From JAGTVB01 sp964624765 (GTDB lineage: Bacteria > Pseudomonadota > Gammaproteobacteria > HK1): a DNA stretch of 9,655 nt. The position numbers were made by a program, and so were the translations under genes. The stretch covers positions 1 through 9,655 of the forward strand of contig CAZUZO010000133.1 in NCBI GenBank assembly GCA_964624765.1. Reading direction: 5' to 3'. The notes under the pieces were generated by a model, which worked only from the letters and a program-made list of their open reading frames with translations, searched no databases and was not told where the DNA came from. This document shows positions 1 to 6,409 of this stretch, piece after piece; the stretch's first letter is position 1, and the number at the start of each line of letters is the position of its first letter.

Positions 1-51
1 CACCGCCCAACGCCGCTATCGGGTTGCGTAGCAGGTTTTTTCACAACCTCT
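1..51. repeat. Right half of an inverted-repeat element at the window edge
   Basis: Bases 34-51 are the reverse complement, with one mismatch in 18, of bases 9548-9565 at the other end of the window. Bases 1-16 are identical to the last 16 bases (9640-9655). Read across the joined ends, these sequences make a 143-bp element bounded by an 18-bp terminal inverted repeat (AGAGGTTGTGRAAAAACC). No reading frame is evident. A MITE or an IS-derived end fragment is the best guess; I do not recognise the family. Confidence 0.6.
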
Positions 52-108
52 GAGTGGGCACCGGGATCAGTCGGGCGTCGGTCCGGGTCGGAAAGCGAGT
101 ACTGGACG

Positions 109-1149
109 ATGTCACTCACCGTCACTGTGCAACCTAGCGGTCACTTACTCACCGTAGAAGACAGTGAAACTATCCTTGAAGCCGCCCTGCGCGCCGGTTT
201 TGTCCTTGCTTACGGTTGCACCAATGGCAGCTGCGGTCAGTGCAAGGCGCGGGTCATCGGCGGTGAAGTGCGCGAGGTGCGTTTCCACGACTACGTCCTC
301 AGTGCGAGGGAACGCCAGGCGGGCTTTTGTCTGCTTTGCTGCACGGCACCGAAGAAGGGCGGTGTCGTCGTGTATGCCGAGCGGGCCCGTGTCGGCGAGA
401 TTCCGGTTCAGTCCCTCACGGCTCGGGTGCACAAGCTGGAACGTTTTGGTGCCGAGTTAGCCGTACTCAGTCTTCGAACGCCGCGCTCGCAAGTGCTGCG
501 CTTTCTACCCGGGCAGGAGGTGAGCCTGGAGTTCGGAGGCATCAAAATGCAACGGCTACCTGTCGCCAGTTGCCCGTGCGATGGCATGCACCTACGGTTT
601 CACTTACGGCGTCAAACGGGGGATGCTTTCAGCGAGTGGGTGTTTTCCCGTTTGAGGCGGGCGGATACCGTGCGCATCGAAGGACCGTGGGGCCGTTTCA
701 GTCTGGATGAGGCATCTCGGCGTCCCATCCTATTGATTGCCTATGATACCGGCTTCGGACCGGCGAGCAGCCTCATCGAGCATGCGATAAATATAGAACT
801 GCCTCAGCCCATGCACCTTTACTGGTATGCGCCAGCGCCGGGGCAACACTATCTGGATAACCAGTGCCGTGCTTGGGCCGATGCCTTGGATACGCTTACC
901 TATACTCCCCTCGTGGTTGCGCCTGACTTGCTTCCTGCCTCCGACGTGGCCGGCGCCAGCCGATCCCCGCGGGCCTGCGAGACTTTGAATCCCGTGGGCC
1001 ATGAGATCATCGGCGACCACCCTGAACTTGGCGATTTCGACGCTTACCTCATCGGCCCTGAGGCGTTTAGGGCGGCGGTGAAGCGCCTGTTGTTAGCGAA
1101 CGCCCTGCCCGAAGGCCGCTTATTCGAGCAGACGACACGGTTTGAATAG
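109..1149 (+). CDS. [2Fe-2S] ferredoxin / FAD / NAD(P) oxidoreductase (reductase component)
   Basis: A 346-residue electron-transfer flavoprotein of the ferredoxin-NADP reductase superfamily with an N-terminal plant-type ferredoxin domain, as in CDP-6-deoxyglucoseen reductase and monooxygenase reductases such as MmoC. The cluster ligands are C37, C42, C45 (C-x4-C-x2-C) and probably C77 in GFCLLCC. The flavin domain spans about 100-200, with R-L-P-V-A-S (149-154) at the FAD site. The NAD(P) domain starts near 206, with D-T-G-F-G-P (213-218) where GTG-x-x-P is usual. Near the C terminus Y-L-I-G-P-E (313-318) replaces the common CG-P motif. The protein would pass electrons from NAD(P)H to a partner. 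2-Oxoglutarate oxygenases need no reductase, so the radical SAM enzyme of this locus or an unseen oxygenase is the likelier client (inference). The ATG at 109 has only a weak upstream GGA, but the ferredoxin fold begins right there. Confidence 0.88.
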   Translation: MSLTVTVQPSGHLLTVEDSETILEAALRAGFVLAYGCTNGSCGQCKARVIGGEVREVRFHDYVLSARERQAGFCLLCCTAPKKGGVVVYAERARVGEIPVQSLTARVHKLERFGAELAVLSLRTPRSQVLRFLPGQEVSLEFGGIKMQRLPVASCPCDGMHLRFHLRRQTGDAFSEWVFSRLRRADTVRIEGPWGRFSLDEASRRPILLIAYDTGFGPASSLIEHAINIELPQPMHLYWYAPAPGQHYLDNQCRAWADALDTLTYTPLVVAPDLLPASDVAGASRSPRACETLNPVGHEIIGDHPELGDFDAYLIGPEAFRAAVKRLLLANALPEGRLFEQTTRFE

Positions 1150-1158
1150 CGGACGTCC

Positions 1159-1171
1159 CTCACTCGGTGAG
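1159..1171. terminator. Weak hairpin between convergent genes
   Basis: CTCAC-TCG-GTGAG forms a 5-bp stem with a 3-base loop in the 51-bp gap between the reductase stop and the convergent 1201-1779 gene. There is no U-run on either side, so this is at best a weak bidirectional stop signal and may be chance. Confidence 0.2.
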
Positions 1172-1200
1172 AAAGAACTTGTTAGACACGCCAGACGCCG

Positions 1201-1779
1201 TCATCCGCTCATAGACGTCAACAGATTCGCTAGGCTTTTCTTCAGCTGTCGGAATGCCTCAGGGGCTTGGACATCCATGATCTGATCGATCACCCAGCGG
1301 TTGGTCTGATCTTCTCCCATTATCTTGAGCACTTGAGATCCAAAGTAGCGCAGAAAATCGTACCCCGGTTCGCCGTCACGAAACGTTTGCTGGGCGTAAC
1401 CGGCCAAGCGGTCATTTAACAGGGCAATGAAGGGCCGGCGGTAATTGCCCGGTCCCGCGATGTCGACCAAATTATCCTGCATCTGGTTGGCAAGCCGCTG
1501 GCCGAGCGCGTTGATGAAGAGTTCCCGATCTTCGTCGTCCAGCTGCCCATGGGCTAGGCGATCGGTCGAATGCACCAGGAAGGCCACGAACTCGCTAATG
1601 ACTCCGACCCGCTCTTTATCCGTGAGGTAGTTAAAGCCCTCCCCGTGAAGCCTTTTGGCACCTTCCAGGGAAAGGCGCCAAGTGATGAATGCGAGCGCCC
1701 CGGCGTTGTCCTCAAGGGATTTCTGCGAAGGCCTGTTGCGCTGCGAGTGATGCCAAGTACTTTTGATTCGAATAGCCAC
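1201..1779 (-). CDS. Conserved-looking helical protein of unknown function (192 aa)
   Basis: I do not recognise a domain. I place the start at the GTG at 1779, giving 192 residues: GGAG lies 11 nt upstream, and the upstream 35 codons (open to 1884) are low-complexity and run through a 12-bp tandem repeat, so they look like non-coding read-through. The protein is predicted soluble and mostly helical, with no signal peptide or membrane segment. Likely conserved-looking blocks are ALAFITWRLSLEGAKRLHGE, ERVGVISEFVAFLVHSTDRL and GEDQTNRWVIDQIMD. It is rich in Asp, Glu, Gln and Asn and has no cysteine. It converges with the reductase gene and diverges from the Sfum_1244-type gene. Its placement suggests membership of the same locus, but no function can be assigned. 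The exact start is uncertain. Confidence 0.75.
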   Translation of the reverse strand: MAIRIKSTWHHSQRNRPSQKSLEDNAGALAFITWRLSLEGAKRLHGEGFNYLTDKERVGVISEFVAFLVHSTDRLAHGQLDDEDRELFINALGQRLANQMQDNLVDIAGPGNYRRPFIALLNDRLAGYAQQTFRDGEPGYDFLRYFGSQVLKIMGEDQTNRWVIDQIMDVQAPEAFRQLKKSLANLLTSMSG

Positions 1780-1784
1780 TCTAA

Positions 1785-1808
1785 CGTTTTCTCCATCGTT
1801 TTCTCCAT
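1785..1808. repeat. 12-bp perfect tandem duplication
   Basis: CGTTTTCTCCAT occurs twice head to tail (1785-1796 and 1797-1808). On the minus strand each unit reads ATGGAGAAAACG, so each carries a GGAG ribosome-binding core just ahead of the GTG start at 1779. The duplication is out of frame with that gene when counted from its ATGs, and it probably belongs to the 5' leader. Confidence 0.85.
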
Positions 1809-1877
1809 GAAGCGTTGTTTGGTGCCCGCCCCGCCAGTCCTCGGGCATCACACTCATCGCCGGGCCTTGGATACCCG

Positions 1878-1906
1878 TTGACAATAGTTTAGTATTTTCC
1901 TAAGTT
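1878..1906 (+). promoter_or_regulatory. Possible promoter ahead of the Sfum_1244-type gene
   Basis: A perfect -35 hexamer TTGACA (1878-1883) is followed, after 17 bp of AT-rich sequence, by TAAGTT (1901-1906), a poor -10 with 3 of 6 matches. It lies in the divergent intergenic region and points to the gene at 1953. Only the -35 is convincing. Confidence 0.25.
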
Positions 1907-1952
1907 TCTAACCTTAACGCAACGGAGTCGAGTTCTGAGTGGTTCGAAGTCG

Positions 1953-2999
1953 ATGGTTGACAATCTAGAGCGCTTGCGGGCAGCGGTACAGCACAACTGC
2001 GACGTATCGGATGCCCTATTCGCACGCAACTATACTTTGTGCACTTACCTGTTGAAGATGCGGGAGTATTTTCGATGGCACCAAGGTTATGCGTTCACGG
2101 ATACACTGTCTGGTGAGGCGGTAGGGGAATGGGTCGAATATCGTGAGCAGTTGTGGGAATCGCTTGCCAGTGAGGATTATGGCTGTCTGCCGGTGGATGC
2201 TGATTGCTACGATCCCTTCAATAACGAATCCATCAATCGAGCCCTGATCCCCCAGGGTGTCGTCTATAGCGGCGGCTACGGAGGATTCGGCAAGCCGCAT
2301 TTTTTTCTGGCGCAGCTGCAGCGGGTCGAGCAGCACGACGATCTATTGGTCTATGTTTCCGCCTGCGAATACGCTCGGGACCTAACGGCTCCCCCCGCCA
2401 TGATGCAAGGCAAGCAGATTTTCGTACGCCGGGAATCCCTACGCCGTTCCATCTGGGAACTTATCGAAGAGTGGCGCTGGACCCGTCACGCTGGACCCAT
2501 GGCGTGGGTGGTGGACCACTACGGTTTCGACCAGGACTCGCAGGTTGCCCTCGAGCGCATCACCGATGATCAAGTGACCACCGTGGTTTTCCACGAGATG
2601 GGTGAAGCGATGGTGGCCCAGCGCGTGGGCGAAGCCTGGGAGCAAATGTTGTCCACGGTAGCGGGTTTCCCCGCCGAGCTCATGGCCCGCGCGGTGCGCG
2701 ATCATTTTGCCGATTGCCTCGTTACCTTACCGAGATTGCTGGAGCAAGGTGAGATGGCGCCCGTGCATTTCTATTTTGCCGGCTTGCGAGGTGTACGCCG
2801 GCAATTGTTTCCCGAGGCTGTCGCTGCCTATGAGCACTGGGTGCATGAGGGTGCACTGTCGCCTTTGCAGGCTGTGTTGAGGCAAGGCCGGGAACGTTTC
2901 GGTAAACTATCACAAGCCATGCTTGAGCTGTCCCTTCACGACCCAGCGCAGACGGCCCGAGGCATAGAGAATTTGCTCGCCATGCCTAAGCGCGGATGA
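1953..2999 (+). CDS. Sfum_1244-family protein, function unknown (348 aa)
   Basis: The N-terminal block NYTLCTYLLKMREYFRW (about 26-42) and the following layout match, from memory, the uncharacterised protein family that NCBI calls Sfum_1244. I cannot run the HMM here. The protein is soluble and mainly helical, with no signal peptide. Other blocks likely to be conserved are GGFGKPHFFLAQL (110-122), YARDLTAPPAM (140-150), IFVRRESLRR (156-165), the H-E-M-G-E motif at 214-218 (an HExxE arrangement), RDHFADCLVTLP (249-260) and VHFYFAGLRGVR (271-282). The clustered His and Glu could bind metal, but that is inference. The ATG at 1953 has no strong Shine-Dalgarno sequence. The 3' end abuts a truncated MITE-like repeat, which begins right at the TGA stop. 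Its biochemical role is unknown; context suggests it works with the radical SAM, DsrC-like and oxygenase genes. Confidence 0.75.
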   Translation: MVDNLERLRAAVQHNCDVSDALFARNYTLCTYLLKMREYFRWHQGYAFTDTLSGEAVGEWVEYREQLWESLASEDYGCLPVDADCYDPFNNESINRALIPQGVVYSGGYGGFGKPHFFLAQLQRVEQHDDLLVYVSACEYARDLTAPPAMMQGKQIFVRRESLRRSIWELIEEWRWTRHAGPMAWVVDHYGFDQDSQVALERITDDQVTTVVFHEMGEAMVAQRVGEAWEQMLSTVAGFPAELMARAVRDHFADCLVTLPRLLEQGEMAPVHFYFAGLRGVRRQLFPEAVAAYEHWVHEGALSPLQAVLRQGRERFGKLSQAMLELSLHDPAQTARGIENLLAMPKRG

Positions 3000-3183
3000 C
3001 GTGGCAGCGTTGCGGTCGTAGGGCTGCATGTACTTGTTTATACACTGGGGTTTTAGCTTCCCCCATCCCTGGGGCTGTCCCCTTCGGGGCCCGCTTGCAG
3101 CTGTTCAAAATCGTTACCGACGATTTTGTCGCCGCCGCGCGACTTGCTATGCCGGCGCTCGGGACATTTTTTACAGAGCTTCT
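3000..3183 (+). mobile_element. 5'-truncated copy of a MITE-like repeat
   Basis: This segment aligns, in inverted orientation, with 9210-9428. Shared blocks include CTGTTCAAAATCGTT, ACGATTTTGTCGCCGC, GCCGGCGCTCG and GACATTTTTTA. The outer ~35 bp of the left end are missing, and the copy begins at the stop codon of the preceding gene. An 8-9 bp stem (3106-3114 pairing with 3120-3128) is fully conserved between copies, while its 5-base loop differs (TACCG here, the equivalent of TCCGG in the other copy). The right end reads AGAGCTTCT, a diverged form of the inverted repeat. Short open frames through it (for example from 3028) repeat in both copies and are best treated as spurious. It ends 29 bp before the start codon of the oxygenase at 3213. 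Confidence 0.85.
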
Positions 3184-3212
3184 AAGAGTAATTCTTTGAG
3201 TGCCTATCCGAT

Positions 3213-3824
3213 ATGAAGTCAGCACAGCATCCAGCTAAGCCACAGCCCCTCGTTATCGATGAGTTGCGGCCCTTGAGTTTTATCTTCGAGGTGCCAGACA
3301 GCCTGCCGAGGGATGTCTGCCGGGAAATGATTGGCCGCTTCGAAACGCGCAAGGACCAACAGTACGAGGGACTCATCGGCCAACGCCAATGGAAAGCGCG
3401 TTCGATCAAGAAGTCCACCGATCTGACCCTCAGCGATAAACCAGACTGGAAAGATATCGACGCCATTTTATTTGCGTCTCTCGCGCGCGCCATGGGGGTG
3501 TTTCGCCAGCGCTATTCGTATTTTCGGGGTCGTTTCAAGGATATGGGCTACGTCATGCAGCGTACCCTCCCAGGAGAGTACTATCATTGGCACATCGATG
3601 GCGGTAGCCACGAGTTCAGTCAGCGGCAGCTGGTGGCCATTTGGTATTTGAACGACGTCCCAGGCCCAGGAGGCGAGACACAGTTTCTCTACCAGGACAT
3701 CAGTGTCACACCAAAAGAAGGTAACTTGCTGCTTTTCCCGCCCTTCTGGACCCATGAGCATCGCGGCATGACCTTGGAAAGGGGAGTCAAATATATCGCC
3801 ACCACTTGGGTGGTATTTGCCTGA
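3213..3824 (+). CDS. Fe(II)/2-oxoglutarate-dependent oxygenase, prolyl-4-hydroxylase-like
   Basis: A 203-residue protein with the double-stranded beta-helix motifs of the P4H-like 2-oxoglutarate oxygenases. Iron ligands are H127 and D129 (YYHWHIDGG) and the distal H183 in THEHRG; K193 in ERGVKY is placed to bind the 2-oxoglutarate carboxylate. The GPGGETQF turn (151-158) and LLLFPPFWTHEHRG (172-185) are typical of the family. It would couple 2-oxoglutarate decarboxylation to hydroxylation of an unknown substrate, probably a protein side chain or small metabolite in the cytoplasm. The first ~30 residues, including PLVIDELRPLSFIFEVPDSL, form the usual lead-in. The ATG at 3213 has only a weak GAG upstream. 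It is followed 22 bp later by a second oxygenase, so the two are almost certainly co-transcribed. A MITE-like repeat ends just upstream. Confidence 0.9.
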   Translation: MKSAQHPAKPQPLVIDELRPLSFIFEVPDSLPRDVCREMIGRFETRKDQQYEGLIGQRQWKARSIKKSTDLTLSDKPDWKDIDAILFASLARAMGVFRQRYSYFRGRFKDMGYVMQRTLPGEYYHWHIDGGSHEFSQRQLVAIWYLNDVPGPGGETQFLYQDISVTPKEGNLLLFPPFWTHEHRGMTLERGVKYIATTWVVFA

Positions 3825-3832
3825 TCGGGGTG

Positions 3833-3841
3833 AGGGGAGGG
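3833..3841 (+). promoter_or_regulatory. Ribosome-binding site that fixes the start of the PKHD-type hydroxylase
   Basis: AGGGGAGGG at 3833-3841 sits 5 nt before the GTG at 3847. This favours the GTG over a TTG at 3817, which would overlap the previous gene and has no Shine-Dalgarno sequence. Starting at the GTG also gives the family-typical N terminus LLEIPKVV. Confidence 0.75.
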
Positions 3842-3846
3842 TCGCG

Positions 3847-4518
3847 GTGCTGCTGGAAATACCGAAAGTCGTGGATGCTGAGCAGCTGGGCATTATCCGG
3901 CAGCTGCTAGCACGCGGCCGTTTTGTGGACGGGCGACAGTCGGCGGGCATCACGGCAGGACGCGTCAAGCGCAACCGCGAGCTGGAGCCGCAGGCACCGG
4001 AGCTCAAGCAACTCAACCAACTCGTGCTGGGCAGCCTTTATCGCCATCCCACCTTTCGCAGCGCGGCCTTGCCGTACCGTTTATCGGGGGCTTACTTCGC
4101 GTATTACAGCGAGGGTATGGCTTACGGCGATCACGTCGATGACCCGGTGATGGGCGAACGGGAACGCTACCGCTCCGATATCGCGATCACAATTTTTCTG
4201 AGCGATGCGGCTCACTACGATGGCGGCGAGCTGGTGATCCGTACGGCGTTTGGCGACAAAGCGGTGAAACTTGCCGCGGGCGATGCGGTCATCTATCCTG
4301 CCTCGAGCCTTCACCGTGTCACTGAAGTCACACGCGGTGAGCGGTGGGTGGCGGTGGCCTGGAGCCAGAGTCTGGTGCGTGACCCCGCGAGACGGGAGCT
4401 GCTGTATGAGTTGGATACGGTGCGGGAAGCTTTGCGTCGGGTGATGCCCGAGGCCCTGGTAACGGCGAAAGTCGACCACTGCTATGTCAACTTGGTCCGG
4501 CTTTGGGCGGAGGTTTAG
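3847..4518 (+). CDS. PKHD-type Fe(II)/2-oxoglutarate hydroxylase (PiuC/YbiX family)
   Basis: With the GTG start at 3847 the protein has 223 residues, close to the usual ~225 of PKHD-type hydroxylases. Iron ligands are H96 and D98 (YGDHVDD) and H156 (SSLHRVTEVTRG); R166 in GERW binds 2-oxoglutarate. The D-G-G-E-L (125-129) and AGDAVIYPASSLHRV (144-158) blocks are characteristic. Residues after about 175 form the C-terminal helical tail normal for the family (LLYELDTVREALRR). Known family members have been linked to iron uptake loci, but no siderophore receptor is present here, so the context points to another role. It follows the P4H-like oxygenase by 22 bp. Its TAG stop overlaps the TAA stop of the convergent radical SAM gene by two bases. 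Substrate unknown. Confidence 0.92.
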   Translation: MLLEIPKVVDAEQLGIIRQLLARGRFVDGRQSAGITAGRVKRNRELEPQAPELKQLNQLVLGSLYRHPTFRSAALPYRLSGAYFAYYSEGMAYGDHVDDPVMGERERYRSDIAITIFLSDAAHYDGGELVIRTAFGDKAVKLAAGDAVIYPASSLHRVTEVTRGERWVAVAWSQSLVRDPARRELLYELDTVREALRRVMPEALVTAKVDHCYVNLVRLWAEV

Positions 4519-5900
4519 ATGATTTGGAGCTGCTGTTCGGTGGGCTCCGCGCAGCAATACCAAGGCTCGGTGAGGTGTGGGATAGGGTCTCCGAGATTTG
4601 CAGGCAGGCTGGGGGTGCGGCGACCGAGAGCGTCGTGAGCCAGGGTCCAAATACGCGCGAAGACATCACGGCGCATCATCCCCGATGGGTCTGATTGCGC
4701 GACGATCGTTTGCACCTCTCGCTGCAAGCGGTCGAGGCGCGGGTCGCGATACCGCCAGGGATAACCCAGCAGGTGAGGCTCGAAGTCGTCGATGAGCTCG
4801 CGGAAACCGGGCAATCGGAGCAGGTGCGAGCCTTCGGGTACCAGGAGGCGGATGCTGAGCTGGACCGGGGGCACGCTTTCCACCAGCTGCAGTGCAACAA
4901 GGTGCCGCAACAGTTCGACATAGCCCTCCAGGGTGGTCCAAGGCGTGAACGGCACGAAGGTCGGGGCGAGCGCGATGCCGAGCTGCTGCAATAAGCTCAC
5001 CGCGGCTTCGAAATCGCGCCGGGTATGCCCCTTGCGTAGATGTGACAGAATGGTGTCGTCCACCGCCTCGACCGCCGAAGTGATGAATAAACATCCCGTT
5101 TCCCGCAGTAATCCTAAGCGCTCGCCCAGATCGACGAGATGCTCGATCTTGATGGTGGCGTCGAAAGTGACCCGAGGGAATTCCTCGTGCAGTGCTCTGA
5201 CGATACGAAAAGCATGGGTGGGGCCGTTCAGGAAGTCGGGATCGCCGAAGGAGATGTGCTCGGCGCCTTGATTCACTTGGTCGCGGATATCGGCCAGCAC
5301 AACTTCGGCGGGAATGATGCGAAACCGGCCTTCGTAGACGGGAACCACCGGGCAATGCCGGCACAGGTGCTTACAGCCGCGGCTGGCCTCGGCGAATCCC
5401 ACCACCTTGCGATCACCGTTTGGCATGCGCAGTTGAGCATAGCGGTGCAGCGGCGGTAATCCCGTCCGATCGGGCTTAATGAAGGTTACCTTGCTACGAT
5501 CGATGTTCGGTGTAGGTGTTGGTCGGGCGGTGCCCGCCTCGATCTGTTGCGCCAGGGCTAGCAGCGCCGGCTCGAATTCCCCGCCGAGCAGGGTGTGAAC
5601 CCCTAGGTCCCACAGCCAGGCCGCATTGACCGGTGCGTAGAGGCCGTAAGCACAGAGGTATGCTTGGGGTGCCAGAGCGCGGATGCGCGGCAGCGCTTCG
5701 ACGGCGATACGCGTGGCAGTATGCATGCCAAGGTAAATGGCTACCAAGCGGGCTTCACCCAGGGCCTGCGGATCCAGCCTTTCTAGCGACAGATCCAGGC
5801 AGGTGACCTGGTAATCCGCGCGCCTCAGCCAGGCGGCGGGTTGTGCCAAGCCGAAGGGCTGTCGACCGAGTTCGTAGGGGTTGATGAGGATAACGCGCAT
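4515..5900 (-). CDS. CCAEP-tail radical SAM protein with N-terminal B12-binding-like domain
   Basis: With the start at the ATG at 5900 the protein has 461 residues and begins MRVILINPYELGRQPFGLA, a typical opening for cobalamin-binding-like radical SAM enzymes. No Shine-Dalgarno sequence supports any of the candidate starts (5900, 5954, 5972). Residues ~1-125 form a Rossmann-like B12-type domain without the DxHxxG cobalamin-ligand motif. The radical SAM cluster site is C176-x3-C180-x2-C183 (SRGCKHLCRHC), followed by the barrel, with GDPDFLNGP (219-227) and FDATIKIEHL (246-255). The tail ends EPWYCCAEPTEQQLQII, with C449-C450. This matches the family annotated as CUAEP/CCAEP-tail radical SAM (seleno)protein, here the Cys-Cys form (TGC TGC codons, no TGA). 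Its substrate is not known. It is the last gene of the minus-strand run, 120 bp after the DsrC-like gene. Confidence 0.9.
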   Translation of the reverse strand: MRVILINPYELGRQPFGLAQPAAWLRRADYQVTCLDLSLERLDPQALGEARLVAIYLGMHTATRIAVEALPRIRALAPQAYLCAYGLYAPVNAAWLWDLGVHTLLGGEFEPALLALAQQIEAGTARPTPTPNIDRSKVTFIKPDRTGLPPLHRYAQLRMPNGDRKVVGFAEASRGCKHLCRHCPVVPVYEGRFRIIPAEVVLADIRDQVNQGAEHISFGDPDFLNGPTHAFRIVRALHEEFPRVTFDATIKIEHLVDLGERLGLLRETGCLFITSAVEAVDDTILSHLRKGHTRRDFEAAVSLLQQLGIALAPTFVPFTPWTTLEGYVELLRHLVALQLVESVPPVQLSIRLLVPEGSHLLRLPGFRELIDDFEPHLLGYPWRYRDPRLDRLQREVQTIVAQSDPSGMMRRDVFARIWTLAHDALGRRTPSLPANLGDPIPHLTEPWYCCAEPTEQQLQII

Positions 5901-6020
5901 CACTTGATGGCGGGCATCGAGGTCGCGAGCCCTAGCGCTGTGCCGAGCCGTCATGGTAGCACAACTTAGCATTGGCAGGCGACGAGCTTCAGGTCGCCAA
6001 GCGCCCTCCGGCTGTCTGCG

Positions 6021-6359
6021 CTAGTAGCCGCCTTTGCGCCGACTTTCCGGGAGTCCTGCGATGCGGCCCGCCTGTTTGCTCGGATTGCCGGGAAACAGGT
6101 CGAAGAGGGTCTTGGTGTCAATCTTTTCCCCCCACAGTTGGCCCATTGCCTTGACCATGGTGCGGTTGTTCGGTTGATTCTCGTGGTTGTTGAAGTACTC
6201 GTCACGCAGATAGTTGATAACATCCCGATGGCGTTGCTCGAGCTTGATACCTTCCTGCTCGGCAATGGCCGCGGCGACCGCCTCGTCCCACTCCTCCAGA
6301 TTGGCGAGGAATCCGGTCTCGGTGAGTTCCAGTTCCTTCCCATTCACGATCAATTTCAT
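6021..6359 (-). CDS. DsrC/TusE-family protein lacking both conserved cysteines (RspA type)
   Basis: A 112-residue protein with the whole DsrC/TusE fold: MKLIVNGKELELTETGFLAN, the EEWDEAVA helix, RDVINYLRDEYFNNHENQP and LFDLFPGNPSKQAGRIAGLP. In active DsrC the C-terminal arm has two cysteines, one before R/KIAGLP and one as the penultimate residue of ...PTGCV; TusE keeps the last one. Here the first is G98 and the end is PESRRKGGY, so no cysteine is left anywhere. The protein therefore cannot carry persulfide or trisulfide. Such Cys-less homologues were separated as RspA (regulatory sulfur-related protein) in published DsrC phylogeny. A binding, scaffold or regulatory role is inferred. The start is certain: AGGAGGTGA (6363-6371, minus strand) precedes the ATG. 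It lies between the Cas6-like and radical SAM genes. Confidence 0.92.
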   Translation of the reverse strand: MKLIVNGKELELTETGFLANLEEWDEAVAAAIAEQEGIKLEQRHRDVINYLRDEYFNNHENQPNNRTMVKAMGQLWGEKIDTKTLFDLFPGNPSKQAGRIAGLPESRRKGGY

Positions 6360-6362
6360 GAG

Positions 6363-6371
6363 TCACCTCCT
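6363..6371 (-). promoter_or_regulatory. Near-consensus ribosome-binding site of the DsrC-like gene
   Basis: AGGAGGTGA on the minus strand, with its AGGAGG core 6 nt before the ATG. It is the strongest Shine-Dalgarno sequence in the minus-strand run, which suggests the DsrC-like protein is made in higher amount than its neighbours. Confidence 0.8.
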
Positions 6372-6409
6372 CGACGTCGATAGTTATCCTTGTATCACAC
6401 GGTTGGAAA

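Noticed and set aside
1554..1808. 84-codon minus-strand frame beginning MEKTMEKTLEWLFE
   Set aside because: It starts in the 12-bp tandem repeat and overlaps the 192-aa gene in another frame; the amino-acid content is shadow-like (Arg/Ser/Pro rich).
3028..3216. 62-codon plus-strand frame, with a similar frame at 9219-9440 on the minus strand
   Set aside because: The shared peptide similarity comes only from the two repeat copies; the frames contain no protein-like features and no ribosome-binding site.
3468..4016. 182-codon minus-strand frame opposite the two oxygenases
   Set aside because: It is antisense to two genes with complete active-site motifs and has no recognisable domain.
4515..4620. 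Selenocysteine in the radical SAM tail
   Set aside because: The two codons are TGC TGC, there is no in-frame TGA, and no SECIS-like hairpin is apparent.
4666..5364. 232-codon minus-strand frame inside the radical SAM gene
   Set aside because: It is very rich in Arg, Pro, Ala and Ser, as expected of an out-of-frame shadow in GC-rich DNA, and is fully covered by a gene with clear motifs.
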